Source: Campylobacteraceae bacterium
GTDB lineage: Bacteria > Campylobacterota > Campylobacteria > Campylobacterales > Sulfurovaceae
Assembly (NCBI GenBank): GCA_026985655.1
Contig: JALSQB010000153.1
Span: forward strand, 1-9,441
Direction of reading: 5' to 3'
DNA length: 9,441 nt
Shown in pieces: positions 1-6,308 of this stretch (position 1 is its first letter; every line of letters begins with the position of its first letter). The notes beneath the pieces are model-generated. The model saw only the letters and a list, made by a program, of their open reading frames with translations. It was not told where the DNA came from and ran no database searches. A program made the translations under genes and the position numbers.

Positions 1-1776
1 ATGAAACGCATACTAATTTTGATTTTAATTGTAAACACTACATCTCTTTTTGCCATGAGTAAAAGAGTAAGTAACAATACGGAGATAGTAGATGATTGGG
101 AATACAATGCCACCTCTACTATAAATGACTCTAGCAGACGTTTAATGAGCATGTCTGTTTCACCGATTGCTAAAAATATGATGAGTGCTAAAAAGAGTAT
201 TGGGCTATCGGTTGGTGGAGCAAAAGATACCAACAACTTTAAAGCCAATATTGACAATGGCTATTTGCCAAAATTAGATGCTATTACCTATGAGGGGCAG
301 TTCTATAATCACTACTTTGACACAGGCATTGGTGAGGGTGAGTGTAAAGAGCTATTTTGTCCTTCTTATGCTTTGGCTAAACGTAAAAATATTTTTACTG
401 ATGATGAAGAATATTTTCTCTCAGTTGGATTAAATTCAGGTATTAAAGAGGGTGATTTTAAACGTAAGAAACTAAATTTGGTAGTTGTTTTAGATATTTC
501 AGGTTCTATGGGGTCAGCTTTTGATGCGTATCATTATGACAAAGCAGGCACTAAAGTGATGCATGACGATAAAGAGCATAAAACAAAAATGAAAATTGCT
601 ACTGAATCTATTGTTGCGATGCTTTCACATTTAAACGATGATGACCGAGTCGGTATTACTCTTTTTGACCACAATGCTTATGTGGCAAAACCTCTTAACC
701 TTGTAGGAAAAACAGATAAAAAAGCCATACGTGAACATATTTTAGCTCTTAAGCAACGTGGAGGAACAAATTGGTCAGCAGGTTACAAAGAGGGGGTAAA
801 ACTTTTTGATGAGGTTAAGTTAAATGGTGAGTATGAAAACAGAATTATCTTTTTAACTGATGCGATGCCTAATCGTGGTGAATTAAGTAAAAACAAGCTT
901 TTTGGTATGGCAAAAGAGGCATCAGCTAAAGGCATTAACACAACATTTATTGGTATTGGGGTAGATTTCAACAATGATTTGATTGAGTATGTTTCTAAAA
1001 CAAAAGGGGCTAACTACTTCTCTGTACACTCAAGTGAAGCCTTTTCTAAACTCCTAGATAAAGAGTTTGATTATATGGTTACGCCATTGGTTTACGATTT
1101 AGTCTTAAAGCTAAAGAGTGAAGATTATAGCATCGTAGGTGTTTACGGTTCACCAGAAGCGAAGTTAGCTACGGGAGAGATTATGAGCATAAACACACTT
1201 TTTCCTTCAGACAATGATGGAACAGCGACCAAAGGTGGGGTGGTACTTTTGAAGTTGCAGAAAAAAAGTACGGCAAGTTCCGATACGGCAAAACTTAGTT
1301 TAGAAGTAAATTACACCGATGTTAAGGGTAAGTCATACAGCAATGCACAAAAAGTTTCTTTTAAAAAAGAGTCAGCTTACTACGATAACAGTGGCATTGA
1401 AAAAGCCATTTTGGTTTCTGATTATGTATCGGTCATGAAAAATTGGCTTATTGACAGTAGAGCTTCATGTAACGACAAAGTCTCTTGGGCAAATCAACAA
1501 GCCATAGAAATTCAAAAACGATGTATGCTCTACCCACCATTGCATCCTGATTATCCACAAATTGCTACGTGGGAGCGTAAATCTTGCAAGTTAAAGGTGA
1601 GTGCTGGTTATAAGCAATTTTTACAACTTTTTAGAAAAATCTATTTTCAAGAGATGCAAAAGTTAGGCGATGAGAGTTTAAGTAAAGAGATGACAATTTT
1701 AAATACTCTTATTAATCAAAAACGAGCTAGCCATGACGATGGTGGTGCAAAAGATGATTGGCAGTATAGAAAATAA
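1..1776 (+). CDS. Exported von Willebrand factor A (VWA) domain protein, YfbK-like
   Basis: A 591-residue protein with an N-terminal hydrophobic signal peptide (about residues 1-18, ending near Ala18), so it should act in the periplasm or at the cell surface. The VWA domain (about 157-350) carries a complete metal-ion-dependent adhesion site: Asp165-x-Ser167-x-Ser169 (DISGSMG), Thr256 in the GGTNW loop and Asp287 in LTDAMPN. A segment around 95-110 (ITYEGQFYNHYFDTG) and the C-terminal beta-rich region resemble proteins annotated as Ca-activated chloride channel homologues/YfbK. That label does not establish channel activity. Such proteins usually bind protein ligands through a divalent metal. 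Five cysteines (115, 120, 490, 508, 529) could form disulfides after export. The motif DDWxY occurs near both ends (31-35 and 585-589). The window begins exactly at the ATG, so its ribosome binding site and promoter are not visible; the signal peptide supports this start. The fluoride-channel gene overlaps its stop. Ligand and role are unknown. Confidence 0.88.
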   Translation: MKRILILILIVNTTSLFAMSKRVSNNTEIVDDWEYNATSTINDSSRRLMSMSVSPIAKNMMSAKKSIGLSVGGAKDTNNFKANIDNGYLPKLDAITYEGQFYNHYFDTGIGEGECKELFCPSYALAKRKNIFTDDEEYFLSVGLNSGIKEGDFKRKKLNLVVVLDISGSMGSAFDAYHYDKAGTKVMHDDKEHKTKMKIATESIVAMLSHLNDDDRVGITLFDHNAYVAKPLNLVGKTDKKAIREHILALKQRGGTNWSAGYKEGVKLFDEVKLNGEYENRIIFLTDAMPNRGELSKNKLFGMAKEASAKGINTTFIGIGVDFNNDLIEYVSKTKGANYFSVHSSEAFSKLLDKEFDYMVTPLVYDLVLKLKSEDYSIVGVYGSPEAKLATGEIMSINTLFPSDNDGTATKGGVVLLKLQKKSTASSDTAKLSLEVNYTDVKGKSYSNAQKVSFKKESAYYDNSGIEKAILVSDYVSVMKNWLIDSRASCNDKVSWANQQAIEIQKRCMLYPPLHPDYPQIATWERKSCKLKVSAGYKQFLQLFRKIYFQEMQKLGDESLSKEMTILNTLINQKRASHDDGGAKDDWQYRK

Positions 1777-2159
1777 TGAATTTAGGATTACTTTTAAGTG
1801 TTGGAATGGGTGGTTTTGTTGGGGCTATTTTACGTTTTAGCCTCTCTTCTTGGGTAGTAAAAGCAACAACGACAGCATTTCCTTGGGGAACACTTTTTGT
1901 TAATGTTTTAGGGAGCTTTTTCATAGGTTTTTTGTTTCTCTATTTTCAACATGTCAATCTTTCTCCTACCCAAAAGGCACTCTTTATTACAGGCTTACTT
2001 GGAGCATTGACTACCTTCTCTACCTTTTCACTAGACACCGTTCTACTCTTACAGCAAGAGTTGTATGTTAAAGCATTCTCCAATATATTGCTTAATGTAC
2101 TCTTCTCTATTGGGGCAACATTTTCTGGAATGTGGGTATTTAAAAGACTATTTCTTTAG
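1776..2159 (+). CDS. crcB: Fluoride ion channel FluC/CrcB
   Basis: A 127-residue inner-membrane protein with four predicted helices, the usual size for FluC, which works as a dual-topology dimer exporting fluoride passively. Family marks are all present: GGFVGAILR (12-20) in helix 1, GTLFVNVLGSF with the pore Asn43 in helix 2, and GLLGALTTFSTF (73-84) in the helix 3 break, which holds the central sodium-binding Thr residues and the phenylalanines lining the pore. The canonical GG before TTFST is GA here, a mild variation. Its ATG overlaps the stop of the VWA gene (TAATG) and there is no good separate ribosome binding site, so translation is probably coupled to the upstream gene. No fluoride riboswitch can be seen, since no leader exists. 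It is likely constitutive as part of the run continuing into folK. Confidence 0.93.
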   Translation: MNLGLLLSVGMGGFVGAILRFSLSSWVVKATTTAFPWGTLFVNVLGSFFIGFLFLYFQHVNLSPTQKALFITGLLGALTTFSTFSLDTVLLLQQELYVKAFSNILLNVLFSIGATFSGMWVFKRLFL

Positions 2160-2163
2160 GGAG
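2158..2163 (+). promoter_or_regulatory. Ribosome binding site fixing the folK start
   Basis: AGGGAG lies 8 bases before the ATG at 2172 and overlaps the fluC stop codon (TAG at 2157-2159). An in-frame GTG at 2163 would overlap this site and have nothing upstream to bind the ribosome, so the ATG is preferred. Confidence 0.75.
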
Positions 2164-2171
2164 TGATTGAG

Positions 2172-2654
2172 ATGCAAAAAAAACTAGATGAAAATAACAG
2201 CTTAATTTTTCAAATAAATTACCCCTATTTGTCTAAAAAAAAATCAACCAAAATTTTTGAAGCAACGCTAGGAATTGGTGGAAACATTGGTGATGTACCC
2301 AGAAGATTTAATCATCTCTTTTATCATCTTAAACGCTCTTCTTTGGTTGATATAATGCAAACCTCACCCATTTTAAAAAATCCTCCTTTTGGCTACTTGG
2401 AGCAAGAAGCGTTTCATAATGCATTAATAATTGTGAAAACTTGTTTGTCTCCTAAAGCACTTTTACGCTATATTTTGCATATTGAAAAACAATTTGGAAG
2501 AAAACGCTCTTTTGCTAATGCACCTCGTACTTTAGATATTGATTTAATATTTTATGAAAAAGTAAAAATGAACTCAAAAGAACTCACCCTTCCTCACCCA
2601 TCTTGGAGGGATAGAACTTCAGTGATTATTCCTCTAACTTATTTAAAAAACTAA
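2172..2654 (+). CDS. folK: 2-amino-4-hydroxy-6-hydroxymethyldihydropteridine diphosphokinase (HPPK)
   Basis: A 160-residue cytoplasmic enzyme that transfers pyrophosphate from ATP to 6-hydroxymethyl-7,8-dihydropterin, a late step of dihydrofolate synthesis. Visible family features: LGIGGNIGD (33-41, usually LGSNLGD), AFHNAL (80-85), the FGRKR segment (108-112), PRTLDIDLIF (118-127) with magnesium-binding Asp122 and Asp124, and LPHPSWRDR followed by a PL near the C-terminus. About 28 residues precede the first strand, an extension not found in E. coli FolK but, as far as I recall, usual in Campylobacterota. The start chosen is ATG 2172, backed by AGGGAG 8 bases upstream; a GTG nine bases earlier is the alternative. 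It sits 12 bases after fluC and 15 bases before the GTPase gene. folK directly before an flhF-type gene is the arrangement known from flagellated relatives such as Helicobacter. Confidence 0.93.
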   Translation: MQKKLDENNSLIFQINYPYLSKKKSTKIFEATLGIGGNIGDVPRRFNHLFYHLKRSSLVDIMQTSPILKNPPFGYLEQEAFHNALIIVKTCLSPKALLRYILHIEKQFGRKRSFANAPRTLDIDLIFYEKVKMNSKELTLPHPSWRDRTSVIIPLTYLKN

Positions 2655-2669
2655 AATTTAAGAGCGACT

Positions 2670-3548
2670 ATGTCTAAAAAAAAATCTCCTAATTCAGAAG
2701 AGAAACTTTTAACTGTTGAAGATGTCCGTGCATTAAGAGAAGAGATTGCATTAATGCATGGCTCTTTGGCTAAAGATGTCCTTGAACATACCCCATTAAT
2801 TAAAAAAGTTGTTAATAAGTTTATTGAAAAAGGACTCAATGCAAGTTGGACTGAAAAACTTTTAGCACCTTTGGCTGGTTCAGCCCTTGAAGATGATGAA
2901 TTAATCCTCATCTCCTATGTATTAGAAGAGCTAGATGCTTTACTTAAAATTGAAGATGAAGAGAAAAAAGTAAGTAAGTGTGTTCGTATTATTGTGGGTA
3001 GTACAGGGATTGGTAAAAGCTCTTTACTTGGAAAATTAGCAGCACGCTATAAATATTTTTTACCTAAAAAACATAGCGTGGCATTGGTTAATTTTGATCA
3101 AGAAAAAGTAGGGGCGCAAGAGCAGTTAGAGAACTATGCTGAAGCTATGGAGATACCACTTTTGGCTATTTTGGAGCTTTTAGAAGAGGAATATGATATT
3201 CTTTTTATAGACACAGCAGGTTCTGAAGGAGAAGACTTAGAAGCCTTAAAAGAACTAATTGCTTTTATCGAGAGCTATACTGATTACAAGATTGAAATTT
3301 CATTAGCCCTTTCAGCCACAGCTAAAATGCGAGATTTAGAAAAGATACATAGGCGTTTTAGTTCCTTAGGGATTAAAAATTTTATTTTAACTAAGCTAGA
3401 TGAAACAACAGATTTATCAGATATTATAAACTTTTTAATTAAAGAAAAAACGCCAATTAGCTATATCTCCACAGGTACAAATATACCTGAAGATTTAGAA
3501 GTGGCAAGTAAAGAGTATATTTTAAATCAATTTATGAAAGAAGATTAA
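2670..3548 (+). CDS. FlhF-like SRP-family GTPase, lacking the basic N-terminal domain
   Basis: A 292-residue cytoplasmic protein with an SRP-type NG core: a helical N domain (about 15-100), then a G domain. The motifs are GSTGIGKSS (G1, 110-118), DQEKVGAQEQL (G2, 143-153), DTAGS (G3, 181-185), TKLDET (G4, 241-246) and GTNIPEDL (closing loop, 269-276). The TKLDE and GxNIPEDL forms are closer to FlhF than to Ffh or FtsY. FlhF places the polar flagellum and normally has a basic domain of roughly 100 or more residues before NG; it is absent here. The G2 arginine of D-x-x-R-x-G-A is Lys146 and the G3 arginine (DTAGR) is Ser185, both at positions tied to GTPase activation in this family. The gene follows folk, as flhF does in relatives, but mnmA follows it instead of flhG. 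Whether it still works in flagellar placement or has a new job cannot be told. It could also be a second, divergent paralogue. Confidence 0.82.
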   Translation: MSKKKSPNSEEKLLTVEDVRALREEIALMHGSLAKDVLEHTPLIKKVVNKFIEKGLNASWTEKLLAPLAGSALEDDELILISYVLEELDALLKIEDEEKKVSKCVRIIVGSTGIGKSSLLGKLAARYKYFLPKKHSVALVNFDQEKVGAQEQLENYAEAMEIPLLAILELLEEEYDILFIDTAGSEGEDLEALKELIAFIESYTDYKIEISLALSATAKMRDLEKIHRRFSSLGIKNFILTKLDETTDLSDIINFLIKEKTPISYISTGTNIPEDLEVASKEYILNQFMKED

Positions 3549-3549
3549 A

Positions 3550-4572
3550 ATGGGAAACAAAAAAATATTAGTGGGAATGTCTGGTGGGGTTGATTCTACT
3601 GTTACTAGCATTCTTTTACAAAAAGAGGGATACGAAGTGGTAGGGGTTTATATGAAACTTCACCATAAAGAAGGGTACCATGAAGCCAACATTGAAAAAG
3701 TAAAAAGAGTAGGTGAATACTTAGGGATTGAAGTACATATTCATGACCTCTCCACTCAATTTAAAGATAAAGTGTATGATTATTTTGTCGATACCTATAA
3801 AGAGGGTTTAACCCCTAATCCTTGTGTGATGTGTAACCGAAACATTAAGTTTGGTGAGATGGTGGCATTTGCAGATAGTTTAGGCATTGACAAAGTAGCC
3901 ACAGGGCATTATATTAAGTGTGATGGTGACTTTTTATATATGGCAGAAGATGAGAGCAAAGACCAAAGCTATTTTTTAGCGCAAGTCCGTAAAGAGACGC
4001 TTAAAAAACTTTTGTTTCCTTTGGGTACTTGGTTAAAGAGTGATGTTAAAGCGTATGCCTCTAAAATTCCTATTTTGGCAGATTTCGCCACACAAAAAGA
4101 GAGTTCAGAGATTTGTTTTGTCGAGAATGATTATACTGAAGTCCTTGAACGACACATGAACATTGACCAAGAGGGTGAAACGGTTGATGTAGAAGGAAAT
4201 GTGGTTGGAAAACATAAAGGTTATATGCACTATACCATCGGAAAACGTAGAGGCTTTACCGTTGATGGTGCACATGATCCACATTTTGTGATAGAGATTA
4301 AACCCGAAAAAAATCAAATAGTTGTGGGTAAAAAAGAAGAACTAGAGGTCAATAGCTTTAGCATAAAACAGATAAATCTTTTTGAAGAACTAAGAGAATT
4401 TGATGCTACTGTTAAAGTACGCTACCGAACGCGAGCGATTGCTTGTAAAGTAAAAATTGAGGGTGAAGTAGGACGCGTAGAGATGCAAGAGTCTGTATTT
4501 GGTTTAGCTTATGGACAAGTTGCTGTTTTTTATGATGGTGACAGAGTGATTGGCTCTGGCGTTATTTGTTAA
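3550..4572 (+). CDS. mnmA: tRNA-specific 2-thiouridylase MnmA
   Basis: A 340-residue cytoplasmic enzyme that adenylates and then thiolates C2 of the wobble uridine in Lys, Glu and Gln tRNAs. The N-terminal pyrophosphatase loop GMSGGVDST (9-17) binds ATP. The first catalytic cysteine is Cys95 in NPCVMCN (90-96), matching E. coli Cys102, and the second is Cys189 in SSEICF (185-190), matching E. coli Cys199. Cys92 stands where E. coli has Asp99, giving Cys-x-x-Cys plus a distant Cys, the pattern proposed for iron-sulfur-dependent U34 thiolases. The central tRNA-binding part contains HYTIGKRRG (about 226-234) and the C-terminal beta-barrel ends in a GS/V region typical of the family. Length is normal. 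The ATG lies one base after the stop of the GTPase gene, so the two are surely co-transcribed and probably translationally coupled. Confidence 0.96.
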   Translation: MGNKKILVGMSGGVDSTVTSILLQKEGYEVVGVYMKLHHKEGYHEANIEKVKRVGEYLGIEVHIHDLSTQFKDKVYDYFVDTYKEGLTPNPCVMCNRNIKFGEMVAFADSLGIDKVATGHYIKCDGDFLYMAEDESKDQSYFLAQVRKETLKKLLFPLGTWLKSDVKAYASKIPILADFATQKESSEICFVENDYTEVLERHMNIDQEGETVDVEGNVVGKHKGYMHYTIGKRRGFTVDGAHDPHFVIEIKPEKNQIVVGKKEELEVNSFSIKQINLFEELREFDATVKVRYRTRAIACKVKIEGEVGRVEMQESVFGLAYGQVAVFYDGDRVIGSGVIC

Positions 4573-4586
4573 GTAAAATAAGATAA

Positions 4587-4592
4587 AAGGAG
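4587..4592 (+). promoter_or_regulatory. Strong ribosome binding site of the lipoprotein gene
   Basis: AAGGAG, 8 bases before the ATG at 4601. It sits between two copies of AGATAAAA (4581-4588 and 4591-4598). It is the best Shine-Dalgarno match in this run of genes, suggesting the small lipoprotein is made in larger amounts than its neighbours. Confidence 0.6.
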
Positions 4593-4600
4593 ATAAAAAT

Positions 4601-4852
4601 ATGAAAAAAAATAGTTTATTAATTTTGGGCTTTTTGCTCTTAAGTGCTTGTAGTCAAAATGAGCCTAAACCTACTGTTCAAGTAGCTGTGAAAAAAGAAG
4701 TGAAAGAGAATCTTAATCAAGAAGTCAAAACGAGTGTTAAAGAAGAAGTAAAAAAGAGTGTGGTAGTGCAAACGCTACCTATGGAAGCTGAAAATGAGTT
4801 TATTCCTGAACACATTAAACGCTCCCATATTGAAGTCGTTGAACACTATTAA
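4601..4852 (+). CDS. Small predicted lipoprotein, Lys/Glu/Val-rich
   Basis: An 83-residue protein with a lipoprotein signal: Met-Lys-Lys, a hydrophobic stretch (6-14), then the lipobox LSAC with the acylated Cys17. The residue after the cysteine is Ser, compatible with sorting to the outer membrane by the Lol pathway (a rule derived from enterobacteria). The mature part is about 67 residues. It is highly charged, with repeated VK-K/E-EVK units (about 30-50), then a short acidic and His-containing tail ending EVVEHY. No domain is recognised and no function can be assigned. It follows mnmA by 28 bases with its own strong ribosome binding site and ends just before a hairpin terminator, so it is the last gene of the + strand run. 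Confidence 0.8.
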   Translation: MKKNSLLILGFLLLSACSQNEPKPTVQVAVKKEVKENLNQEVKTSVKEEVKKSVVVQTLPMEAENEFIPEHIKRSHIEVVEHY

Positions 4853-4857
4853 ATAAA

Positions 4858-4888
4858 AAAGACTAATCAAGGGGAATGGTTAGTCTTT
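4858..4888. terminator. Bidirectional terminator between convergent genes
   Basis: An 11-base-pair stem (4858-4868 with 4878-4888, one G-T pair) with a 9-base loop. For the minus strand the stem runs straight into a T-rich tract (CTTTTTTATTT), a good intrinsic terminator. On the + strand the tract is short (CTTTG), so termination of the lipoprotein transcript is likely weaker. The stem includes the last codons and the stop of the minus-strand LysM gene, whose TAG is at 4863-4865. Confidence 0.75.
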
Positions 4889-5537
4889 GTCCAATGACAA
4901 GCATTAAACTTGGAGGAATGATATTTTTATTTGCTTTGTAGATTTTATAATATTTGCGATTATCTCCATAGTAAGCTTCTGCATAGGTAGAGAGTGATTC
5001 ATTTTTTTGTACTTCGACAATAACAGAACTCTCTGTTCTAGAAATTTCTTTAAGATTTTTTTTTATTAGTGTCGGAAAAGGACTTTTTGACTTTTTAGGT
5101 CTTATTGATTGAATTTCTTGTTGAAGATTTTCTTTTGATGCCTTTTTTGTTGTTAATTCTTGAATAATAGACTTTAAGTTTTGAATGGTTTTTCTATCTT
5201 CTTTTTGTGCTTTTTTTAAGCTATTGAGTTCTCTTAAAATATTTGCTAATTGTATTTTAATCTCTTCACGCTCATCATTGTTTTTAAGATTTGTATCTTT
5301 TATTTGTTGTGAAGTTGGTAATTGACTTAAGATGGCATCTTTGGGTTTTTTAGCACAGTTCATCTCTTTTTTGAGTGCATGATCGTTGCACCCAACAACT
5401 GTACCTTCAATTTTTTGATTTTGAAAGAGTGTTGATTTTGATGATTCATCAATCAGCTCTATTTCGGGTTCTTCAGCCATTAAAGTTGTATTAAGTAGTG
5501 CATATACTAATAGTGAACCAAATAATTTATGTTTCAT
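4863..5537 (-). CDS. Secreted coiled-coil protein with C-terminal LysM domain
   Basis: A 224-residue periplasmic or wall-associated protein. Residues 1-21 are a signal peptide (basic start, hydrophobic core, cleavage likely after Ala21, followed by an acidic EEPEIE stretch). Residues 50 and 61 are cysteines and may form a disulfide. About 85-150 is a charged, Leu/Ile-spaced region likely to be a coiled coil. The C-terminal 50 residues match LysM: V-x-K-x-ESLS-x-YA-x-x-YYGD, then IYKANKNI, then IGQRLTIP, which in the family binds peptidoglycan glycan chains. An in-frame start 60 bases upstream (5597) exists, but it would put the signal peptide inside the protein and the probable promoter inside the gene. 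The ATG at 5537 has AAAGGA 6 bases ahead. The DUF2459-type gene lies 73 bases upstream on the same strand. A cell-envelope role is inferred; no specific partner is known. Confidence 0.85.
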   Translation of the reverse strand: MKHKLFGSLLVYALLNTTLMAEEPEIELIDESSKSTLFQNQKIEGTVVGCNDHALKKEMNCAKKPKDAILSQLPTSQQIKDTNLKNNDEREEIKIQLANILRELNSLKKAQKEDRKTIQNLKSIIQELTTKKASKENLQQEIQSIRPKKSKSPFPTLIKKNLKEISRTESSVIVEVQKNESLSTYAEAYYGDNRKYYKIYKANKNIIPPSLMLVIGQRLTIPLD

Positions 5538-5543
5538 AGTGTG

Positions 5544-5549
5544 TCCTTT
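5544..5549 (-). promoter_or_regulatory. Ribosome binding site fixing the LysM gene start
   Basis: AAAGGA on the minus strand, 6 bases before the ATG at 5537. It supports this start over the in-frame codon at 5597, which has no such site. Confidence 0.65.
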
Positions 5550-5565
5550 GTTGAAATTTTCCTTG

Positions 5566-5571
5566 ATTATA
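5566..5571 (-). promoter_or_regulatory. Probable -10 element of the LysM gene
   Basis: A perfect TATAAT on the minus strand, 28 bases before the chosen ATG. A TTGAAT lies 20 bases further upstream, too far for a standard -35. Campylobacterota housekeeping promoters commonly lack a conserved -35, so the -10 alone is the argument. Confidence 0.45.
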
Positions 5572-5610
5572 TATGATAGCATAAAACTAGCATTCAAAAG
5601 TTAAAAAATC

Positions 5611-6237
5611 TTAATTTGAAATGATTGACCAACTTATAGGAGTCCAATAAGGCATAGTGATATTAGCTTCACGTAATTTGTCTCCTGCCCATGTATTGCA
5701 AGTATTAATTAGATTATATTTTCCTTTTGCTTCATAGAAAAAATCTTCTCTACCATACCCTCTAATTGGCTTTTTATTGCGTGTAAAAGTTTCTAAAATG
5801 CTATGGTTTAAGTACGCTTCTTGGGCAGTTGAAATTTTTATCTCTTTGAGTGATTCATATTTTAATATATTATCTATATAGCTCACATGCATAAGTGACG
5901 GGGTATTAAGAAAAAGTGCTTTAAGGCTGGTTGTCAGTTTAAAATCATTGGTTTGAGGGGTTGTTAGATAGGTCTCTTTGTCTCCCCAGCCAAAAGCCAA
6001 GTAGCCATATTTTTTTATTTTAAATTTAGATAAAAAAGAGCGATTAATATCGTTTATGTTTAAAACGATGTCTGCATGTATGGTACTGTATAAAATGTAA
6101 ATTGTTTTCTCTTTTTTTTCTTGAGTGTTTACCTTTTTAGGAAAAAGTGTAAAGAGATAAGCAGTAAAAAAATAAATAAAAATACTCAAAATTGTAAAAA
6201 GCATAAGATGTAAAAGATATTTAAATAGTTTTTTCAT
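5611..6237 (-). CDS. Membrane-anchored DUF2459/TIGR02117-type protein
   Basis: A 208-residue protein with one strong N-terminal membrane segment (about 7-32) and the remainder probably periplasmic. Matches to the DUF2459 family, recognised from memory: an H-x-DIVL motif (His54-Ala-Asp56), FGWGDKETY (82-90), TTP, a late LMHVSY segment, and NTCNTWAGDKLREA (178-191) with Cys180. The family has no established biochemical function. The order of an early His in H-x-D and a later Cys within NTCNTW recalls circularly permuted NlpC/P60-type thiol hydrolases, which is only an inference. The start lacks a recognisable ribosome binding site. A TATATT lies only 11 bases before the ATG, so the message may be leaderless. 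It is divergent from trxC and upstream of the LysM gene on the same strand; together they suggest envelope work. Confidence 0.8.
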   Translation of the reverse strand: MKKLFKYLLHLMLFTILSIFIYFFTAYLFTLFPKKVNTQEKKEKTIYILYSTIHADIVLNINDINRSFLSKFKIKKYGYLAFGWGDKETYLTTPQTNDFKLTTSLKALFLNTPSLMHVSYIDNILKYESLKEIKISTAQEAYLNHSILETFTRNKKPIRGYGREDFFYEAKGKYNLINTCNTWAGDKLREANITMPYWTPISWSIISN

Positions 6238-6273
6238 AAGCTAATAATAATATAACTTTTTGAAATTATGGGA

Positions 6274-6279
6274 TATAAT
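6274..6279 (+). promoter_or_regulatory. Probable -10 element of the trxC operon
   Basis: Perfect TATAAT, 29 bases before the trxC ATG, in the 71-base divergent intergenic region. No -35 is seen at 16-18 bases upstream (TTGAAA at 6260-6265 is too close). The expected transcript would start near 6286 and include the AAGGA at 6296-6300. Confidence 0.6.
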
Positions 6280-6308
6280 GATACAATTATCTTAAAAGGA
6301 AGCTCAAG

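Noticed and set aside
2651..2911. 86-codon minus-strand reading frame over the GTPase gene
   Set aside because: It is a shadow of the GTPase gene: no ribosome binding site and no recognisable protein features.
5538..5597. Twenty extra N-terminal residues for the LysM protein
   Set aside because: The longer form would bury the signal peptide and include the TATAAT promoter within the gene. The ATG at 5537 has its own ribosome binding site.
6260..6265. TTGAAA as the -35 of the trxC promoter
   Set aside because: Only 8 bases separate it from the TATAAT, far less than the 16-18 needed.
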